This document shows positions 16,935 to 24,942 of a stretch of 64,000 bases of DNA, one piece after another. Below the pieces are notes generated by a model. It was not told the DNA's origin. It worked only from the letters and a program-made list of their open reading frames with translations, and searched no databases. The position numbers and the translations under genes are program-made. Each line of letters starts with the position of its first letter. The first letter of the stretch is position 1. The stretch is from contig CAXBJB010000007.1 in the NCBI GenBank assembly GCA_963976055.1, positions 1-64,000 of the forward strand, read 5' to 3'. Source of the DNA: UBA1479 sp963976055. Lineage in GTDB: Bacteria > Pseudomonadota > Alphaproteobacteria > Rhodospirillales > Casp-alpha2.

Positions 16935-18158
16935 ATGCTTTACTACATGCACGAAATGCAGCGACTCGCGATGGCCCCGTCGCGGGCCGTGGCGGATGCG
17001 CTCAAGTTCGCCGCCAACAACCCCATGAACGCCTTCAGCCACACCCCCGTCGGCAAGGCCATGGGCTCCGCCGCCGAAATCTATTCGCGGATGACCAACA
17101 AGTACGGCAAGCCCGATTGGGGCATCGATCATACGGTGATCGACGGCAAGAAAGTGCCGGTCGAGATCGAAGTGACGATCCACCGCACCTATTGCGACTT
17201 GGTCCATTTCAAGCGCAAGACCGACCGTAACGATCCCAAGGTTCTGATCGCGGCCCCCCTGTCGGGGCATTTCGCGACCCTGTTGCGCGGCACGGTCGAA
17301 GCCATGCTGCCGGACCATGACGTCTACATCACCGACTGGATCGATTGCCGCAACGTCCCAGTCATGGCCGACATGTTCAACCTGAACGACTACATCGACT
17401 ACATCATCGATTTCCTGCACTTTCTGGGCCCCAATACCCACGTCATCGCCGTGTGTCAGCCCAGCGTGCCGGTGATGGCGGCGGTCTCCGTCATGTCCGG
17501 CTGGCAGGACATCTGCGCGCCCGCCACCATGACCCTGATGGGCGGGCCGGTCGATACGCGGGTCGGCAAGACCGCGGTCAACAAGCTGGCCAAGGAAAAC
17601 GACAGGAAGTGGTTTGAAAAACACGTCATCACCACCGTGCCGCCGCCATATCCGGGGGCGTTCCGCCGCGTGCTGCCGGGCTTCGTGCAGTTGTCGAACT
17701 TCATTTCCATGAACCTTGAACGCCACATGCTGTCCATGAACGAGCTGTTCGACCATCTGGTCGAAGGCGACGGCGAGGCGGCGGACAAGAAAACCGCGTT
17801 CTACGAGGAATACCTGGCGGTCATGGATCTGCCAGCGGAATACTTCCTGCAGACGCTGGAGGTCGTGTTCCAGGAACACGCCCTGCCCAAGGGCGAAATG
17901 ATGTTCCGTTGGCAGAATGTCGACCCGGGCAAGATCACGGAAACGGCGATTCTCTGCGTCGAGGGCGAATTGGACGACATTTCCGGCGTCGGCCAGACCA
18001 AGGCCGCACTCGACATCACGCCGAACCTAGTGGACGCGAAGAAGAAATATCACCTGGAAAAGAGCGTCGGCCATTACGGCGTGTTCAACGGCCGCAAATG
18101 GCGCGAGAACATCGCGCCCACGGTGAAGGACTTCATGCGCATCCACGCCAAGGCCTAA
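16935..18158 (+). CDS. phaZ: Intracellular poly(3-hydroxybutyrate) depolymerase
   Basis: A 407-residue intracellular PHB depolymerase of the PhaZ1 type, which breaks down the amorphous storage polymer in the cytoplasm. Instead of a serine lipase box it has a catalytic cysteine, Cys174, in VIAVCQPSVPVM. The rest of the triad fits Asp in VEGELDDISGVG and His in SVGHYGVFNG near the C-terminus. The N-terminus MLYYMHEMQRL is characteristic. ATG 16935 is chosen for this reason, although the frame is open upstream. Its stop overlaps the stop of the convergent LysR gene by 4 bases. The synthase phaC lies at 43694. Confidence 0.94.
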   Translation: MLYYMHEMQRLAMAPSRAVADALKFAANNPMNAFSHTPVGKAMGSAAEIYSRMTNKYGKPDWGIDHTVIDGKKVPVEIEVTIHRTYCDLVHFKRKTDRNDPKVLIAAPLSGHFATLLRGTVEAMLPDHDVYITDWIDCRNVPVMADMFNLNDYIDYIIDFLHFLGPNTHVIAVCQPSVPVMAAVSVMSGWQDICAPATMTLMGGPVDTRVGKTAVNKLAKENDRKWFEKHVITTVPPPYPGAFRRVLPGFVQLSNFISMNLERHMLSMNELFDHLVEGDGEAADKKTAFYEEYLAVMDLPAEYFLQTLEVVFQEHALPKGEMMFRWQNVDPGKITETAILCVEGELDDISGVGQTKAALDITPNLVDAKKKYHLEKSVGHYGVFNGRKWRENIAPTVKDFMRIHAKA

Positions 18159-19045
18159 ACGCCCCGGCGGGACAATACCTCGGCGACCAGGGCGGCCGGG
18201 CCTTCCAGGGTCCGTCCAGGGGGATGGACCAGCACCATGCGCCGGAAGGCCTCGGGCGCCGACAACCGGCGGGTGACCAGCACCCGGTCCGCCGCCGTCG
18301 GCGCCGCCAGTTCCGGCAATACGGCGATGCCCATGCCCGCCGCGACCAGGGCCGCGACCGCTTCGGGTCGCGACATTTCCTGCACGGGGCGGACACTGAC
18401 CCCCTGATCCCGCAGGACGGCGTCGATCAACGCGCGACTGCCCGTGCGGGCATCCAGCATCACCATGTCCTGGCCGTCCAAATCCCGCCATGTCGGGGTG
18501 CGCTTGCGCGCCAGGGGATGGCCCTGGGGGCAGACCAGGCAGAAAATATCGTTGCCGAGCGGGATCGCGGTCAGGGGGGCAAGGTTCTCGCGTCCTTCGT
18601 TGAGCACGCCCAGGTCGGCGCGGCCGTCCAGTACCGCCGCCGCCACATCCTCGGCGGCCATTTCCTCGATCCGCAGGTCGATTTCCGGATAGCGGCTGCG
18701 GCATTCGGCGCAGCAGGGCGGCAGCAGCCGCGTGACTGCCGTCGACACGGCGGCGATGCGGACCCGTCCGCGCCGCCGCGCCGCCGTGCTGCGGGCATTT
18801 TCCAGGGCGTTGTCCAGGTCGCTCAGCAACCCGTCGACACGGGCCGCCAGGTCGCGCCCGGCTTCCGTCGGGCGGACGTTGCGGGTGTCGCGCTCGAACA
18901 GGGGCAGGCCCAGCTCGGCCTCCAGATGGCGCACACTGGTGCTGACGGCGGATTGCGTCATGCCCAGGTCCTGGGCGGCGCGGGTAAAGCTGCCGTGGCG
19001 GGCGACGGCGGACAGAACCTGTAATTGGCGGAGTGTGAAATTCAT
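18155..19045 (-). CDS. LysR family transcriptional regulator
   Basis: A 296-residue LysR-type regulator of normal length. The N-terminal winged helix-turn-helix is at about residues 3-60 (LRQLQVLSAVARHGSFTRAA, then AVSTSVRHLEAELGLPLFER). Residues about 90-290 form the periplasmic-binding-protein-like effector domain. Its ATG at 19045 lies inside the left arm of a perfect 11-base inverted repeat (19041-19078), and it is divergent from the glutathione S-transferase gene. That layout is typical for a LysR regulator controlling its neighbour and itself; the effector is unknown. Confidence 0.92.
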   Translation of the reverse strand: MNFTLRQLQVLSAVARHGSFTRAAQDLGMTQSAVSTSVRHLEAELGLPLFERDTRNVRPTEAGRDLAARVDGLLSDLDNALENARSTAARRRGRVRIAAVSTAVTRLLPPCCAECRSRYPEIDLRIEEMAAEDVAAAVLDGRADLGVLNEGRENLAPLTAIPLGNDIFCLVCPQGHPLARKRTPTWRDLDGQDMVMLDARTGSRALIDAVLRDQGVSVRPVQEMSRPEAVAALVAAGMGIAVLPELAAPTAADRVLVTRRLSAPEAFRRMVLVHPPGRTLEGPAALVAEVLSRRGV

Positions 19046-19078
19046 AAATTAAATAGATTAATAGTTATAATTTATGAA
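19041..19078. promoter_or_regulatory. LysR-type operator: perfect 11-base inverted repeat
   Basis: TTCATAAATTA (19041-19051) and its exact reverse complement TAATTTATGAA (19068-19078), separated by 16 bases, in an AT-rich divergent gap of GC-rich DNA. The arms contain T-N11-A patterns typical of LysR sites. The left arm includes the regulator's own start codon, so binding would directly block its expression. Confidence 0.65.
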
Positions 19079-19155
19079 TTTGATTTAGGTAACGGCAAGG
19101 GGGACCATGACGCCGGATCAACAAAAGCCGACCCCACCCCTTCAGGAGACCTCCC

Positions 19156-19824
19156 ATGTCAGCTCAAACCTCGTCCGCGAATGCCCCGAAGGGCGCGCCA
19201 GTCCGTATCCTCGGCCGCGCCAATTCCTTCAACGTGCGCAAGATTCTCTGGCTCTGCGACGAGATGGACATGCCGTACACACGCGAGGATTACGGCCGTG
19301 GCTTCCGCGCCTGCACGGAACCGGAGTTCCTCGCCCTCAACCCGGTCGCCCAGGTGCCGGTGGTGCTCGACGGTGGGGCCGTGATGCGCGAATCCAATTC
19401 CATCGTCCGCTATCTGGCGGCCAAGGCGGGGCGGGACGACCTGTATCCCGCCGACTTGGTCAAGCGTCAGCAGATCGAACAATGGATGGACTGGATCGCC
19501 TACGACCTGACCCATGCGCTGCGCGGGGCCTTCCTGGGCGGGGTGCTGAAGGAAGCGCCCTGGAACAACGACTGGTTCGTCAATCAGGGCCGCAAGGACC
19601 TGATCCACGACATGCAGATCGTCGAGGCCCATCTGGCGGCAAACGGCCCCTACATGACGGGCGAGACCTTCACCCTGGCCGACATTCCCATGGGGCTGGT
19701 TGTCAACCGCTGGTTCAAGGTCGAGGGCTTCGAAAAACCGGAAACACCGGCGCTTGCGGCTTATTACGAGCTTCTCAGCCAGCGCCCGGCCTATCTGGCC
19801 CACGGCCGTAACGGCCTGCCCTGA
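19156..19824 (+). CDS. Glutathione S-transferase family protein
   Basis: A 222-residue glutathione S-transferase. The N-terminal thioredoxin-like domain (about residues 15-95) has the SFNVRKILWLCDEM helix, the cis-proline strand segment AQVPVVLD and the glutathione-binding RESNSIVRYLA. The C-terminal helical domain (about 100-215) has the TLADIPMGL N-capping motif. Such enzymes conjugate glutathione to electrophiles. A good AGGAGA site precedes the ATG. It is divergent from the LysR regulator, which probably controls it. Confidence 0.93.
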   Translation: MSAQTSSANAPKGAPVRILGRANSFNVRKILWLCDEMDMPYTREDYGRGFRACTEPEFLALNPVAQVPVVLDGGAVMRESNSIVRYLAAKAGRDDLYPADLVKRQQIEQWMDWIAYDLTHALRGAFLGGVLKEAPWNNDWFVNQGRKDLIHDMQIVEAHLAANGPYMTGETFTLADIPMGLVVNRWFKVEGFEKPETPALAAYYELLSQRPAYLAHGRNGLP

Positions 19825-19889
19825 GGCCAGCCGAATTCCCGTTGAAGCCTGGAAAATACGGTCGGAATCTGTAATTCGGGATGCTACAG

Positions 19890-19922
19890 TTTTGTTACGG
19901 TTTTGTTACGCGCGTAACAAAA
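19890..19922. promoter_or_regulatory. Operator-like palindrome upstream of the ABC importer
   Basis: A 22-base perfect palindrome at 19901-19922 with half-site TTTTGTTACGC and its reverse complement. A direct copy of most of the half-site (TTTTGTTACGG, 19890-19900) adjoins it. It lies 81 bases ahead of the substrate-binding protein gene, a normal operator position. The TGTTACGCGCGTAACA core is of the size bound by dimeric regulators such as GntR or TetR types. The regulator is not in the window. Confidence 0.65.
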
Positions 19923-20003
19923 TCGTCCTGCCCGCAATGAACGGCGCAGGGGCGCAAAAATTGGAAGATCGTCGATCTTCACGTCTCGGAGGACATCAAG
20001 ATA

Positions 20004-21353
20004 ATGAAACGCAAGGATTTCCTGCGTGCGGTTTCCGGCGCGCTCGCCGTGCTGGCCGTATCGGCATTACCGGCGTTCGCCGCCGACCTGGAAGGCAAGC
20101 TGGTGATCGTCACGTCGTACCCGCCGGATACCACGGTGACGGTCAAGAAGGCGTTCGAGGCCGCCCATCCCGGCGTCGAAGTGGAGATGCTGAAGAAAAA
20201 GACCACCGCCGGCATCAAGTTCCTTCAGGAAACGGCCAAGAACAACAAGGCCGACATGTTCTGGGCCTCGGCGCCCGACGCCTTTGAAGTGCTGAAGGGC
20301 GACGGCCTGCTGGCCAAATACGACGTCAAGGTAACGGGCATCCCGGAAAAGGTCGGCGCGTTCCCGATCAACGACCCGGACGGCTACTACAAAGGCTTCG
20401 CCGCATCCGGCTACGGCATCATGTGGAACACCCGCTACCTGAAAGCGAAGAAGCTGCCCGTGCCCAAGACCTGGGCGGAATTGGCCGATCCCGTCTATTT
20501 CGGTCATGTCGGCATGAGCGCACCGTCGCGCTCGGGCACCACGCATCTGACCCTGGAAACGATCCTGCAGGGCATGGGTTGGGACAAGGGCTGGGCCTTG
20601 ATGAAGGCCATTTCCGGCAACTTCAAGACCGTGACGGAACGCAGCTTCGGCGTGCCCGACGGTGTCAACTCCGGCCAGTTCGGGCTCGGCATCGTCATCG
20701 ATTTCTTCGGTCTGTCGTCACAGGCCTCGGGCTTCCCGGTCGATTTTCTGTATCCGCCGATCACCACCCTGGTGCCCGCCAACATCGCGATCGTGAAGAA
20801 TGCGCCGCATCCCAAGGCGGCGGCGGCCTTCATTGAATTTCTGCTTTCGGCCAAGGGCCAGGAAGTGCTGCTGGACCCGAAAATTCGCCGCCTCCCTGTC
20901 AATCCCGAAACCTACGCCAAGGCGCCCGCCGGGTTCCCCAACCCGTTCAAGGACACCTCCCTCGGCGCGGCCGTCAAGTTCGACCTGGACAAATCGAAGG
21001 GCCGCTACAACGTGGTCAATTCGCTGTTTGACGTGCTGGTGACCTATCGTCTGGACGACCTGCAGGGGGCTGTGAAGGCGATCCACGACGCCAAGGCGAA
21101 GGCCAAGGGCAAATCCAATGCCGAGGCGGCCAAGCTGATCGCCGAAGCCGAGGCCCTGGTCGCCAAAATGCCGATCTCCGAGGTCGAGGCCGGCAAGAAG
21201 GAGTTCAACGCGATCTTCAAGAAGAAGCGCAAGGACGCCAAAACCAAGGTCACCGGCCGTCAGGCCGAGATCGAGCAGCAGTGGGACGAAGAGGTCAAGG
21301 CGAACTACGCCAAGGCCAAGGAACTGGCGGATAAAGCCGCCGCCATGCTGTAG
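20004..21353 (+). CDS. ABC transporter substrate-binding protein, iron(III) type
   Basis: A 449-residue periplasmic binding protein. A signal peptide covers about residues 1-26 (AFA-ADLEGK). Residues 30-330 match the family-1/Fe3+ type binding proteins (VIVTSYPPD, then GVPDGVNSGQFGLGIVIDFF and PANIAIVKNAPHPKAA). Unlike the usual 330-350 residues, it has a C-terminal extension of about 100 residues rich in Lys, Ala and Glu, probably a coiled coil. Ligand is uncertain: iron, or a phosphonate-like or organic acid ligand, are known for the family. It is first in an operon with a permease and ATPase, behind the palindrome at 19901. Confidence 0.88.
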   Translation: MKRKDFLRAVSGALAVLAVSALPAFAADLEGKLVIVTSYPPDTTVTVKKAFEAAHPGVEVEMLKKKTTAGIKFLQETAKNNKADMFWASAPDAFEVLKGDGLLAKYDVKVTGIPEKVGAFPINDPDGYYKGFAASGYGIMWNTRYLKAKKLPVPKTWAELADPVYFGHVGMSAPSRSGTTHLTLETILQGMGWDKGWALMKAISGNFKTVTERSFGVPDGVNSGQFGLGIVIDFFGLSSQASGFPVDFLYPPITTLVPANIAIVKNAPHPKAAAAFIEFLLSAKGQEVLLDPKIRRLPVNPETYAKAPAGFPNPFKDTSLGAAVKFDLDKSKGRYNVVNSLFDVLVTYRLDDLQGAVKAIHDAKAKAKGKSNAEAAKLIAEAEALVAKMPISEVEAGKKEFNAIFKKKRKDAKTKVTGRQAEIEQQWDEEVKANYAKAKELADKAAAML

Positions 21354-21367
21354 GCCCACCCTTCAAC

Positions 21368-21401
21368 CAGGCGCCCGGTCCGGCCGCGGACCGGGCGCCT
21401 G
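21368..21401 (+). promoter_or_regulatory. Strong intercistronic hairpin after the binding-protein gene
   Basis: CAGGCGCCCGGTCC (21368-21381) pairs perfectly over 14 bases with GGACCGGGCGCCTG (21388-21401), with a 6-base loop. It lies between the binding-protein stop and the permease start and has no U-tract. Such hairpins in binding-protein-dependent operons protect the upstream mRNA and so give more binding protein than membrane parts. Confidence 0.7.
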
Positions 21402-21443
21402 TTCCTGCCAATCCCGATTTTCAAATACCGACCGGGGGATGTC

Positions 21444-23168
21444 TTGATCACCGTATCGCGCAGCCATTGGGGCCCCGGCGTCGTCGCCCTGTCCCTCGCC
21501 CTGTTCCTGATCGTGTTCCTGGTCGTCCCGGTGGCCAAGGTCATTTACGTGGCGTTCCAGGACCCCAACACCGGCGCGCTGACGCTCATCAACTTCATCG
21601 ACTTCTTCAACACCTCGCTGTTCCAGGAATCCTTCTTTAATTCCTTCTATGTGGCGTCCATGTCCGTGGTCCTGGCGTCGGTGTTCGCCCTGCCACTGGC
21701 CTATTTCACGACCCGGTTCAATTTCGGTGGGTCGATCTTGATCCAGACACTCGGTGTCATTCCCCTGATCATGCCGCCCTTCGTGGGGGCTGTGGCCATG
21801 GTGCTGCTGTTCGGGCAGAACGGATCGATCAATCTGTTGCTCGATGAATATCTCGGCTTCACCATCCCCTTCATGGAGGGGCTGAACGGTGTGATCTTCG
21901 TTGAAAGCGTCCACTATTTCCCCTTTATCCTCATCAACCTGTCGGCGGCCTTGAACAACATCGACCGATCCATGGAAGAAGCGGCGCAGAACCTGGGGGC
22001 CAGCCGCGGGCGGCTGTTCCGGCGCATCGTGTTTCCGCTCGCCATGCCGGGCTATGTGGCCGGGGCGTCCCTGGTGTTTCTCAAGGTGTTCGACGACCTG
22101 GGCACGCCGCTGCTGTTGAACATCAACAATATGCTGGCGCCGCAGGCGTACCTGCGTATCTCGTCCATCGGCATCAACGATCCCATGGGCTACGTGATTT
22201 CGGTGATCCTGGTCGCGTTTTCCCTGCTGGCGCTGTGGACCTCGTTCCTGGCATTGCGCGGCAAGGACTACGCCACCGTGCAGAAGGGCGGCGGCGGCCT
22301 GATGAAGCGCGATCTGGCGGGCTGGGAAAAAGCCGGCTGCTACGCCGTGGTGATCCTGATCCTGCTGCTGGTGCTGTCGCCGCATATCGCGTTGGCGCTG
22401 CTCAGCTTCGGCACCGTGTGGTCGTTCAGTCCGCTGCCGGACGCCTATACGGTGCAACACTATGTCGACGTGGTCTCGACCTCCTCCGTGTACATCACCA
22501 ACACGCTGCTGTACGCCGGGCTGGCCGCCGGGATCGACGTGGTGTTCGGCACGGCCATCGCCTATGTGGTGTGGCGCACGGGCCTGCCCGGGCGCAAGCT
22601 GCTGGACTACATGGCCATGGGGGCTGTGGCCATTCCCGGCGTTGTGCTGGGCATCGGCTATCTGCGCACCTTCTATCAGTTCGATGTGCCGTTCATCGAC
22701 AAGCCCCTGGCGTCCTGGTGGGTAATCATCGTCATCGCACTGGCCATCCGGCGCCTGCCCTATGCGTTGCGCGCCTGTGTCGCGGCCTTGCAGCAGGTCA
22801 GCGTGATGCTGGAGGAAGCGGCCGAGAACCTGGGGGCGACCAAAAGCCGTACCGTGCGCCGCGTCGTTGTGCCGCTGATGATGGGCGGCATCGTCGCCGG
22901 CTTCGTGACCAGCTTTGCCACCGCCTCGGTCGAGTTGTCGGCGACGATCATGCTGGTGTCCCAGGAATCGGACGCGCCGCTCGCCTACGGTATCTACGAA
23001 TTCATGCAGTCCGCGTCCGGGCGCGGGCCGGGGGCGGCGTTGGGCATCATTGCGGTGCTCATCATCGGGATCGCGACCTATCTGTCGCACCGCATCATCA
23101 ACAAGAAGGAAACCGAACGGGCGCCCCAGCAGGCGGCGGCCCCGCAAGAAAAAGTCCAGGGAGCATGA
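21444..23168 (+). CDS. ABC transporter permease, fused two-module iron(III) type
   Basis: A 574-residue inner-membrane permease with two homologous modules of about six membrane helices each, as in FbpB/AfuB-type iron transporters. Each module has the EAA loop that contacts the ATPase: EEAAQNLGASRGRLFRRIV near residue 180 and EEAAENLGATKSRTVRRVV near residue 455. A single polypeptide therefore supplies both halves of the channel. It starts at TTG or ATG near 21444 (frame begins TTGATCACCG). Its stop overlaps the ATPase start (ATGA). Confidence 0.9.
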   Translation: MITVSRSHWGPGVVALSLALFLIVFLVVPVAKVIYVAFQDPNTGALTLINFIDFFNTSLFQESFFNSFYVASMSVVLASVFALPLAYFTTRFNFGGSILIQTLGVIPLIMPPFVGAVAMVLLFGQNGSINLLLDEYLGFTIPFMEGLNGVIFVESVHYFPFILINLSAALNNIDRSMEEAAQNLGASRGRLFRRIVFPLAMPGYVAGASLVFLKVFDDLGTPLLLNINNMLAPQAYLRISSIGINDPMGYVISVILVAFSLLALWTSFLALRGKDYATVQKGGGGLMKRDLAGWEKAGCYAVVILILLLVLSPHIALALLSFGTVWSFSPLPDAYTVQHYVDVVSTSSVYITNTLLYAGLAAGIDVVFGTAIAYVVWRTGLPGRKLLDYMAMGAVAIPGVVLGIGYLRTFYQFDVPFIDKPLASWWVIIVIALAIRRLPYALRACVAALQQVSVMLEEAAENLGATKSRTVRRVVVPLMMGGIVAGFVTSFATASVELSATIMLVSQESDAPLAYGIYEFMQSASGRGPGAALGIIAVLIIGIATYLSHRIINKKETERAPQQAAAPQEKVQGA

Positions 23169-24265
23169 GCATGGCACTGAACAAAACCAGCGGCGTCACC
23201 GTCACGGTCGATAACCTCAGCCTGTCGTTCGGCAGGACCGAGGTGCTGAAGGGCGTCAACCTGGAGATCAAGCCGGGCGAGCTGTTCACCTTCCTGGGCC
23301 CGTCGGGGTCGGGAAAATCGACCCTGCTGCGCTCCATCGCCGGGTTCGGGCCGCGCCCGGGCGGGCGTATCTTGATCGACGGCGACGACATCGCCGGTCT
23401 GGCGCCCTGGGACCGTAACGTCGGCATGGTGTTCCAGTCCTATGCCCTGTGGCCGCACATGACCGTGCGCAAGAACGTCGCCTTCGGGCTGGAGGAACGC
23501 AAGGTTCCGGCGCGCGAGATCGCAGAGAGGGTCGAGGCGGCGTTGGACCTGGTCGGGCTTGCCGCCTATGGCGACCGCCGGCCGTCGCAGCTTTCCGGTG
23601 GTCAGCAGCAGCGCGTGGCGCTGGCCCGCACCATCGTGGTGCAGCCGCGGGTGCTGCTGTTGGACGAGCCGCTGTCCAACCTGGACGCGAACCTGCGGGT
23701 CCAGATGCGACGGGAAATCCACGACCTGCAGCGCAAACTGAACCTAACCACCATTTTCGTCACCCATGACCAGGAAGAGGCCAACACCATTTCCGACCGC
23801 ATGGCGGTGCTCGACCAAGGGGTGATCCAGCAGACGGGCACGCCGCTGGACCTTTATGACAATCCGGCCAATCGTTTCGTGGCCAGCTTCTTGGGCACGG
23901 CCAACCTGCTGGAAGGCCGGATCGAGGCCGGGGACGGGGAGCTTTGGTTTGTCGCCGACGCGGGTCCGCGTCTGCGGCTGACGCCGGGAGCCGGGGCGGC
24001 GGGCGACCGAGTGGCTGCCATGATGCGGCCGCAGAACCTGACGATCGCGGATGCGGACGGCGCGCTCGGCGAGGCCGTGGCGGTATTGGAAGGGACGGTG
24101 GAGATGCTGGAGTTTCTCGGCACCATCGTGCGTTACGCGGTGCGGGTCGGCGGGGCGTCGATGCTGGTCGATGAGACTCATCGCGTGGGCCGGGCGGTCC
24201 ATGCCGTCGGCGACAATGTGCGCCTGGGCGTCGAGGCCGCCGATGTCCGGCTGCTGCCGGCATAA
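23165..24265 (+). CDS. ABC transporter ATP-binding protein
   Basis: A 366-residue ATPase of the iron/spermidine/sugar importer group. Walker A is GPSGSGKST near residue 45, the Q-loop VFQSYALWP, signature LSGGQQQRVALAR near 142, Walker B VLLLDEPLSNLD, and the switch histidine in TIFVTHDQEEA. A C-terminal TOBE-like regulatory domain begins at about residue 280. ATG 23165 overlaps the permease stop by 4 bases, so translation is coupled. It powers the permease encoded just upstream. Confidence 0.95.
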   Translation: MSMALNKTSGVTVTVDNLSLSFGRTEVLKGVNLEIKPGELFTFLGPSGSGKSTLLRSIAGFGPRPGGRILIDGDDIAGLAPWDRNVGMVFQSYALWPHMTVRKNVAFGLEERKVPAREIAERVEAALDLVGLAAYGDRRPSQLSGGQQQRVALARTIVVQPRVLLLDEPLSNLDANLRVQMRREIHDLQRKLNLTTIFVTHDQEEANTISDRMAVLDQGVIQQTGTPLDLYDNPANRFVASFLGTANLLEGRIEAGDGELWFVADAGPRLRLTPGAGAAGDRVAAMMRPQNLTIADADGALGEAVAVLEGTVEMLEFLGTIVRYAVRVGGASMLVDETHRVGRAVHAVGDNVRLGVEAADVRLLPA

Positions 24266-24281
24266 ATGAGATTAGGCTGGT

Positions 24282-24305
24282 CCGGGGGTGCCGAAGCACC
24301 CCCGG
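24282..24305. terminator. Hairpin between convergent genes
   Basis: CCGGGGGTGC (24282-24291) pairs with GCACCCCCGG (24296-24305) around CGAA; on the minus strand the loop reads UUCG closed by C-G, a very stable tetraloop. It lies between the convergent ATPase and peroxiredoxin genes, so it could stop both transcripts, although no U-tract follows. Confidence 0.55.
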
Positions 24306-24317
24306 GGCCGTGCTGTA

Positions 24318-24800
24318 TTACAGGCTGGAAAGGACGCTTTCGGCGCTGGTCTTCTCGAAGGCGCCGGCGGCGTCGATCTCGATCGATTTCACCGTGCCGT
24401 TGTCGACGACCATGGCGAAGCGCTGGCAGCGCAGGCCGAGGCCGCGCGCATTGAGGTCGAGTTCCAGGCCGGCGGCCTTGGTGAACTCGGCCGAGCCGTC
24501 GCCGACCAAAAGGACCTTGTCGTCAGCGCCCTGGTCCTTGGCCCAGGCACCCATGACGAAGGCATCGTTCACGGACATGCAGACGATCTGATCGATGCCC
24601 TTGGCCTTGAATTCGTCGGCCTTGGCGATGAAGCCCGGCAGGTGCTTGGCCGAGCAGGTCGGCGTGAAGGCGCCGGGCACGCCGAAAATGGCGACCTTCT
24701 TGCCGTTGAAGATGTCGTCCGTTGAAATCGCGGCCGGGCCTTCGCCGGTCATGTGGTAGAGCGTCGCCGCCGGAATCTTGTCACCAACACCAATCGTCAT
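24318..24800 (-). CDS. Peroxiredoxin, Prx5 type
   Basis: A 160-residue thiol peroxidase of the Prx5 subfamily, reducing hydrogen peroxide and organic peroxides. The peroxidatic cysteine is Cys49 in PGAFTPTCSAKHLPGF. The motif VNDAFVMGAW and the LGLRCQRFAM segment, with a second cysteine, are typical. ATG 24800 begins the family's conserved N-terminus; the frame is open further upstream without conservation. It is adjacent, on the same strand, to the thiol-disulfide reductase gene, which suggests a shared redox role but they may be separate transcripts. Confidence 0.95.
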   Translation of the reverse strand: MTIGVGDKIPAATLYHMTGEGPAAISTDDIFNGKKVAIFGVPGAFTPTCSAKHLPGFIAKADEFKAKGIDQIVCMSVNDAFVMGAWAKDQGADDKVLLVGDGSAEFTKAAGLELDLNARGLGLRCQRFAMVVDNGTVKSIEIDAAGAFEKTSAESVLSSL

Positions 24801-24942
24801 TGGATTTTCCCCTGAATCTGGATTTTCAAACCTGGCCGGGGGCGGCGGTAGACAGGTGCCGCCCGGGCCGTTCATGCCAGCATGAGATAGTGGATTTCGG
24901 CGCAGAGTCCATGAAAAACAGCCCCACCCACGGATGCTCAGC

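Noticed and set aside
21363..23177. 604-codon minus-strand frame over the permease gene
   Set aside because: The plus strand encodes a clear two-module permease with EAA loops; the antisense translation is Gln/His/Arg/Asp low complexity.
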